A stretch of DNA of 64,000 nt, from contig NW_024532771.1 in assembly GCF_016097555.1 (NCBI RefSeq), positions 1 through 64,000 on the forward strand, in the 5' to 3' direction. Each line of letters begins with the position of its first letter. Position 1 is the stretch's first letter. Under the pieces are notes generated by a model. It made no database searches and was not told the origin of the DNA. It saw only the letters and a program-made list of their open reading frames with translations. Shown piece after piece: positions 60,213 through 64,000 of this stretch. The translations under genes and the position numbers were made by a program. The DNA comes from Gigantopelta aegis. Its lineage: Eukaryota; Mollusca; Gastropoda; Neomphalida; Peltospiridae.

Positions 60213-63200
60213 CTTGTTTGTATGTATGTGTGTGTGTAGATAATGTTTTTAATGTGTGAATGAGGTTATGTGAAGTACTTGATGTTTCTAATTTAGTTGA
60301 CTCTAATTGTTTTAATTAATTTGATTTGTTATATTAATATCCATCCATTTAATCTTCATGTTCGATTAATCAATTCAGGTATCACAAATGAAGTATGGGC
60401 ACTTAGCAAAAAAGAGAATCCAGATCCACAAAAGTAAGTTAACTCAACATTACCTAACAATAAATTGCTCTATTTTAAACAGCCTGTTCATTAACAGTTC
60501 CATCAATCCATGCACATACTACCAATCAAATATTAATTGAAGCATCTGTCCTCTATATCTATAACTATAGTAACTATATGTTTGTTTGTCTGTTAGTTTC
60601 GTTTTCCTTATTTGGAAATTTACGATGTAATGCAAGAAGTTACGCTTGTTTTGAGCTGACATAAATCTAATTATCTCACATCTCTCCCTTGGGCTCTAAA
60701 TAGTGCCTCCCATTAGATAAAAGCATACCTTGTCACTAATTTAATAATGCACAATGGCAATGTACCAAATAGGAAAGCCTCCATCAGTTGCCAGTTTTAC
60801 TCCTGTATGTGTATGCCCTGTGTAACGTCTACCTCTTCATGTAACAATATCTATTGTTGTGTTTGTCGTTCATCCTTGAAACCATTTAGTGTTAGTGTAG
60901 TCTGCCAAAACATGAGCTTTTTATTGCATTCTCAGCAATTCATAAGTTGTATCTACTCTTGTGTGATGTAATTGTTTGATAATGATTTATTTGTTGTTTG
61001 TGTCTAGTAGAGGAAAATTGAGTTTCCATAGCGATAGTCAATGAATGAGGTAATTAACATGATTATTGAATTAATTAATGTATTTATAAATAGTTTATTA
61101 TGTTAATTGATGTAAAAATTTTGAAGTGGCATTTAATTTTTGTTTGTTATTATATATAGTACATTATTTGAAGAGACAATCTACTACAAATTATTTAGAC
61201 TTTTAAATTTATTTTCAGTTTTGTTGAAAGTAATAAGTCTTCCAGCATTAACAAATAAATTGACAAGTTAAAAAATTTGCTAGTTTTTATGAATTCTTCA
61301 TTTATTAGCAAATGTTAAAGGTTCTTATGTTTTTTCAAAGCTACATATTAAACATAATTTAAAGGTAGACCCTCAGTATGGAATATATTTTGTTTTATTC
61401 TTGTTTGTTTTGTTTGTCTGTTTAGTATTTACATGATCAAAAGTTTGTTTCCTTTGAACACAATATGCAAATAATGTAGGCCAGCATTGCTAATAAAATA
61501 ACTATTTCAGTTAATTAACGAAGTACTTTTACTCCAACTCGTGTCATTATAGTGGCTTCTAAAATATACTACATGTAAGGGAGTCATACACATGCATGTA
61601 CCACTACAAATGTTAAAATCAATTAAGACACTTATTGTAGGGACTTTGATCAATAGATGGACTGGTCATGAGGAAACCCAAGTTATCCCTATCATAACTG
61701 CATAATGAAGTATTTTCTTCCAACTTGTGTCATTATAATGGCTTCTAATATACAGTACGCGTAGAGGCATGCATATGCACGCGTCCATGTACCACTACAA
61801 ATGTTAAAATCAATTAAGACACTTATTGTGGAACCTTGGTTCAATAGATGGACCGGTCATGAGGAAACCTAAGATATCCCTATCATAACTGCTTAATGAA
61901 GTGTTTTTCATGTAGGAGGAGGCTAGGAAGCCTATATAATGACACTATGATTATTGTTGACCTGTTGTTGTATGCCAAGAGTAATATCCTGGTATGCAGG
62001 ATATTATACATGTCTTGGTATATTAGTATATCTATATCTCCTGATCGTAAAGAGATTACAAAATTACAAAAATCTCGTTAGGCAATTGTTTCTGAGATCT
62101 TATCAATAAAGTACAATATAATTTATTCTTAGTCTGATATTTGAAGAGTAAGTCCCCCACCAACTATGGGCTAGTTTAATTGAGATTCCTCTATACAAAC
62201 AGTACACTTATATACTGTCATGGATAATTATAGTATAGAAAAAATCTTCTAATACAGTATACAGTACACAAATAAAGTTATTGTGTAGTATATTCTTAAT
62301 GTTTATGCTTGCAAATATTTAGAGTTCCAGCTGCTCTTCTAAAGCAATTCTTTTACCTACTCCTTTCTCAAGTATGCATTCGTTGCATTGTAAAGGGAAT
62401 AGAATTCATAGTCTATTGTATGTATTCTATATATGATTGAATGATTTTAGTCCTATTGTTAAGGAGTGCGGTCTATGGAAAACCTATAATTGATGTGTGA
62501 GCCTTGGTTTAAGGGAGTTTCTTTTTAAGACCACTAAATGTAAGAATGGTCAACCATAAAATACTATTATTGTCTACTATACTTGAAAGTGTACTTGTAA
62601 CAACAGTTGTGGAAAGAAAATGTATTAATGTACATGTAATATTGTATATTTATATTTTTTGTACTAATTGGCGCTATCATGTTGAGAAGAAGGTTATATA
62701 ACAATTGATAAGAACAATTATGCGTCCAGACTCACTCTTGTGTATTCTTGTCATTATAAGATATCATTGTACTCTTTCTAGTTGTCGTCATTATTTACTA
62801 CATGTATTTACAATAAATGAATTAAGTTTGTTTAAATTTACTCTATTTATAGTAAATATTAAGAACAGTAATGACAACATTACTGATTTACAGATATAAT
62901 ATTTATCAAAATATGATTAGATCTTATACTTCAAATACAATTCCCTATTTCAATCAAACAAAGTCATGATATAACAGTTTAGAATTGTCTTGTATATTTG
63001 TTATAATAATCACATGTTATATAGAGGTAGTTATTATTTTTGTTTAATATTTTTTGTAATCTGATCTGTGATAATTGGTACTAGATAGAGTAAACAGTAA
63101 TCAATTATACTTGAAAATAATTAAAGCAAATTACTACAAAAGTGTGTCTTTCTTTAATTAACCAGCTATATTAATGTACATGTACATGTATGTTAATTTG

Positions 63201-63520
63201 ATTTGTGTACGTACGACAGTGAAGTGTCCTCTGTGTGGACAGTATTAAAGCAGCTGTCTTATTTAAGGGATATGGGTTATAATAGTGTAATGTACTAGTA
63301 CCCTCTTTTGTTTACTGGATAATATGATGTAGTACTGTTATATGATATAGTACTGTTAGTGTAATGTACTGCTACCCTCTTTGTTTACTGGATAATATGA
63401 TGTAGTACTGTTATATATATTCTAGTTATGTTCCTGTGGCAGTGGTTGGATCAAACGAATTACTACAAAGAATTAAGTATCAGGATCAAGAATGTAAAAC
63501 AACACGAAATGAGATTGAAG
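44799..63520 (+). CDS. NUP54: Nucleoporin NUP54, 3' end outside window
   Basis: NUP54 is part of the NUP62-NUP58-NUP54 channel complex of the nuclear pore. Exons: 44799-44844 ([14 protein letters not shown]), 44896-45012, 46200-46372, 46419-46860 (Gly-Leu-Gly-Thr repeats), 46913-47164 ([28 protein letters not shown]), 47704-47886 ([13 protein letters not shown]), 48807-48897 ([17 protein letters not shown]), 49879-49972 ([20 protein letters not shown]), 60379-60433 ([13 protein letters not shown]) and 63426-63520 ([20 protein letters not shown]). Each later exon matches the order of the human protein up to the start of its coiled coils, which lie beyond the window. Single-base discrepancies with the expected frame occur at runs 46237-46242, near 46319, 46854-46858, 47146-47148, 47796-47798 and 48860-48862. 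Introns are short except intron 8 (10.4 kb) and intron 9 (3.0 kb). Confidence 0.93.
45013..46199 (+). other. NUP54 intron 2
   Basis: No gene is seen. About 30-bp near-repeats TTCTTTCTACACTGTTTAGT lie at 45990-46070. Confidence 0.6.
46500..46800 (+). repeat. 27-bp coding minisatellite in NUP54 exon 4
   Basis: About eight to ten units of 27 bp, mostly GLGTGLGTT or GLGTTGLGT. They extend the disordered N-terminal region with Leu-Gly where other nucleoporins have Phe-Gly. Opposite-strand Pro-Arg-Val frames are shadows of it. Confidence 0.9.
47300..47319. repeat. 20-bp perfect palindrome of GATC/CATG steps
   Basis: In NUP54 intron 5, built of overlapping ATCATG/TGATCA words and followed by a TA run (about 47370-47410) and a CT run (47668-47698) that serves as the exon 6 pyrimidine tract. 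Confidence 0.75.
48436..48760. repeat. CA and TAA microsatellites in NUP54 intron 6
   Basis: (CA)n at about 48436-48482 and (AAT)n at about 48685-48753. Confidence 0.92.
49180..49868. repeat. Two tandem arrays in NUP54 intron 7
   Basis: 49200-49340 has about 25-bp units of CCATTTAATTAGTCTATTAAT. 49540-49868 has about seven units of roughly 40 bp with TTCATCTATTTGTTGATTAA and ATGTATTCTCTCTATTTGT. The second ends right at the exon 8 acceptor. Confidence 0.88.
50040..50260. repeat. Tandem repeat of GATCATGTGAC units in intron 8
   Basis: Five to six irregular units of about 40 bp with AGATCATGTGACATTTACA and close variants. Confidence 0.8.
50800..51035. repeat. Two-copy repeat of about 125 bp
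   Basis: GAATAACAGATAAAGTC...TTGATATTAGAGGCTTTG occurs twice, at about 50820-50920 and 50937-51030, directly before a 58-bp array. Confidence 0.75.
51036..51370. repeat. 58-bp tandem array, first block
   Basis: About six units containing TATTAGTATGGGACTAGAAC, GTGTCCTCAATATAGAGG and TTGTATAATACACTAAAG. CCTC-AATATA-GAGG forms a small hairpin in each unit. The same unit forms blocks at 55480-56335 and 56965-57425. Confidence 0.9.
51371..52379. other. Intron 8 segment without recognised feature
   Basis: Diverged single 60-bp-array units appear from about 52310. Nothing else is recognised. Confidence 0.5.
52380..52870. repeat. 60-bp tandem array, orientation 1
   Basis: About eight units with CAATGACCTAAGATAGCTAC, CATTAGTAAACTCTTGACTA and GTGAACATTAGT phrases. 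The reverse complement of the unit matches the array at 53340-54300. Confidence 0.9.
53340..54300. repeat. 60-bp tandem array, orientation 2
   Basis: Sixteen units such as GATGTTTACTAGTCTATAAC, TTTCTAATGGTATATATCCT and AGGCCATTATGGTAAGTACT, inverted relative to 52380-52870. Two-type higher-order alternation (TATATATCCTAGGCCAT and TAGCTATCCTAGGTCAT units) is visible from 53640. Confidence 0.92.
54301..55479. other. Intron 8 segment, no gene seen
   Basis: AT-rich. A loose repetition of GCAGCTGTTAGT(A/T)TT at 54900-55130 is the only pattern. Confidence 0.5.
55480..56335. repeat. 58-bp tandem array, second and longest block
   Basis: About fifteen nearly identical units of the type at 51036-51370. 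Confidence 0.93.
56690..56830. repeat. Three copies of a 49-bp unit
   Basis: TTAACTCTTTGTGAAGTGTT followed by TGTTGTAAAGCATGGTCC, three times, the last diverged. Confidence 0.85.
56965..57425. repeat. 58-bp tandem array, third block
   Basis: About eight units with more variation (TACGGG, CAATACAGAGG, GATATAGAGG) than the second block. Confidence 0.9.
57426..60378. other. Remainder of NUP54 intron 8
   Basis: No gene is seen. Diverged 60-bp-array pieces lie at 59299-59340 and 59430-59465, and a TG run at about 60182-60240. Several TACATGTACATG words occur. Confidence 0.5.
60434..61512. other. Proximal part of NUP54 intron 9
   Basis: AT-rich with no exon supported. The open frame 60747-60971 has no splice support or recognisable family. 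Confidence 0.45.
61513..61910. repeat. Two-copy tandem duplication of about 187 bp
   Basis: Units at 61513-61696 and 61697-61885 share GTGTCATTATA(G/A)TGGCTTC, CCACTACAAATGTTAAAATC and GGTCATGAGGAAACC. A partial third unit starts at 61886. Confidence 0.85.
63281..63420. repeat. Two-copy tandem duplication of about 76 bp
   Basis: AGTGTAATGTACT, CCCTCTTTTGTTTACTGGAT and AATATGATGTAGTACTGTTA occur twice, just before the exon 10 acceptor. Confidence 0.85.
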
Positions 63521-64000
63521 GTTTGTTGTCTTTGTCTTTCTTTTCCTCTCCCTCCCTCTCCTTAAGTGTCTAAATTTAATGATCGTTGTATGATTGCAGA
63601 CCTAAGCTATTGTATACTATAAAAAAACTTGGTATTATAATGTATTAGCTATTTTACTATACAATGTCTATTTAAGTATTTATGACTTTCTCTTTCCATA
63701 CACATTCACTTTTTATTCCATATATGCTCTTATCCACCATACACCCAGTGCCCAATAATTCATCATGGCCTTGACCCTTTCCATACATGTCATGTGACTA
63801 CACCATATATAAATCAAATAGACACTGACTTGATGCTTTTCTGTAAGCCTATTTGGACTGAATCCTAATAATACTAATCTTTGTTTATTGCTAAATCCAG
63901 CCTTACATTCCATACATGTTTTAAATGTCAAGTGTTCCAGTGTCTTTGTCCATATATGGTAGTCTATTGTGTTGTAATCCATTGTCAATACATGTAGCAT

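Overview
This is a eukaryotic, AT-rich, intron-bearing window. The spliced animal genes (NUP54, MMTAG2), the Death-domain plus ankyrin-repeat gene family, the many minisatellites and the frequent TACATGTA-type motifs suggest an early-branching marine invertebrate, most likely a demosponge such as Amphimedon or a relative. That placement is an inference from protein style and base composition, not a database match. No ribosomal RNA, tRNA, CRISPR, reverse transcriptase, transposase or capsid gene was recognised. Layout: (1) positions 1-36 kb hold a tandem cluster of four same-strand paralogues, here called A (11-6583, 5' end off window), B (12839-17165), C (22093-25009) and D (30414-35895). The family plan is a first exon with a Death domain, a short linker exon, and one giant exon with two helical/alpha-beta regions, a long run of 33-residue ankyrin repeats (about 51 in A, 25 in B, 11 in C, 38 in D) and a basic tail. 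Between the genes lie broken ankyrin pieces, minisatellites and broken copies of the 3' end of MMTAG2 in the opposite direction. (2) Positions 25.4-28.2 kb and 38.3-41.0 kb are a 2.7 kb direct repeat that travels with the C and D units. (3) Positions 41961-44445 (minus) hold MMTAG2, a small nuclear protein with the MMtag/kinase-phosphorylation domain and a lysine-rich tail. (4) From 44799 to beyond the window end (plus) runs NUP54, a central-channel nucleoporin, head to head with MMTAG2 across a short shared promoter. Its 10.4 kb intron 8 is packed with 58-bp and 60-bp tandem arrays, including two arrays in inverted orientation. How the parts fit: the ancestral arrangement was probably an ankyrin gene (+) tail to tail with MMTAG2 (-), itself head to head with NUP54 (+). 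Repeated duplication of the ankyrin gene dragged along MMTAG2's last exons, which now sit as relics behind genes A, B and C. Almost every gene, including the housekeeping pair, carries single-base discrepancies, mostly in homopolymers. Part of the apparent gene decay is therefore probably consensus error in the assembly; some of it (for example a nonsense codon in gene B) looks real.
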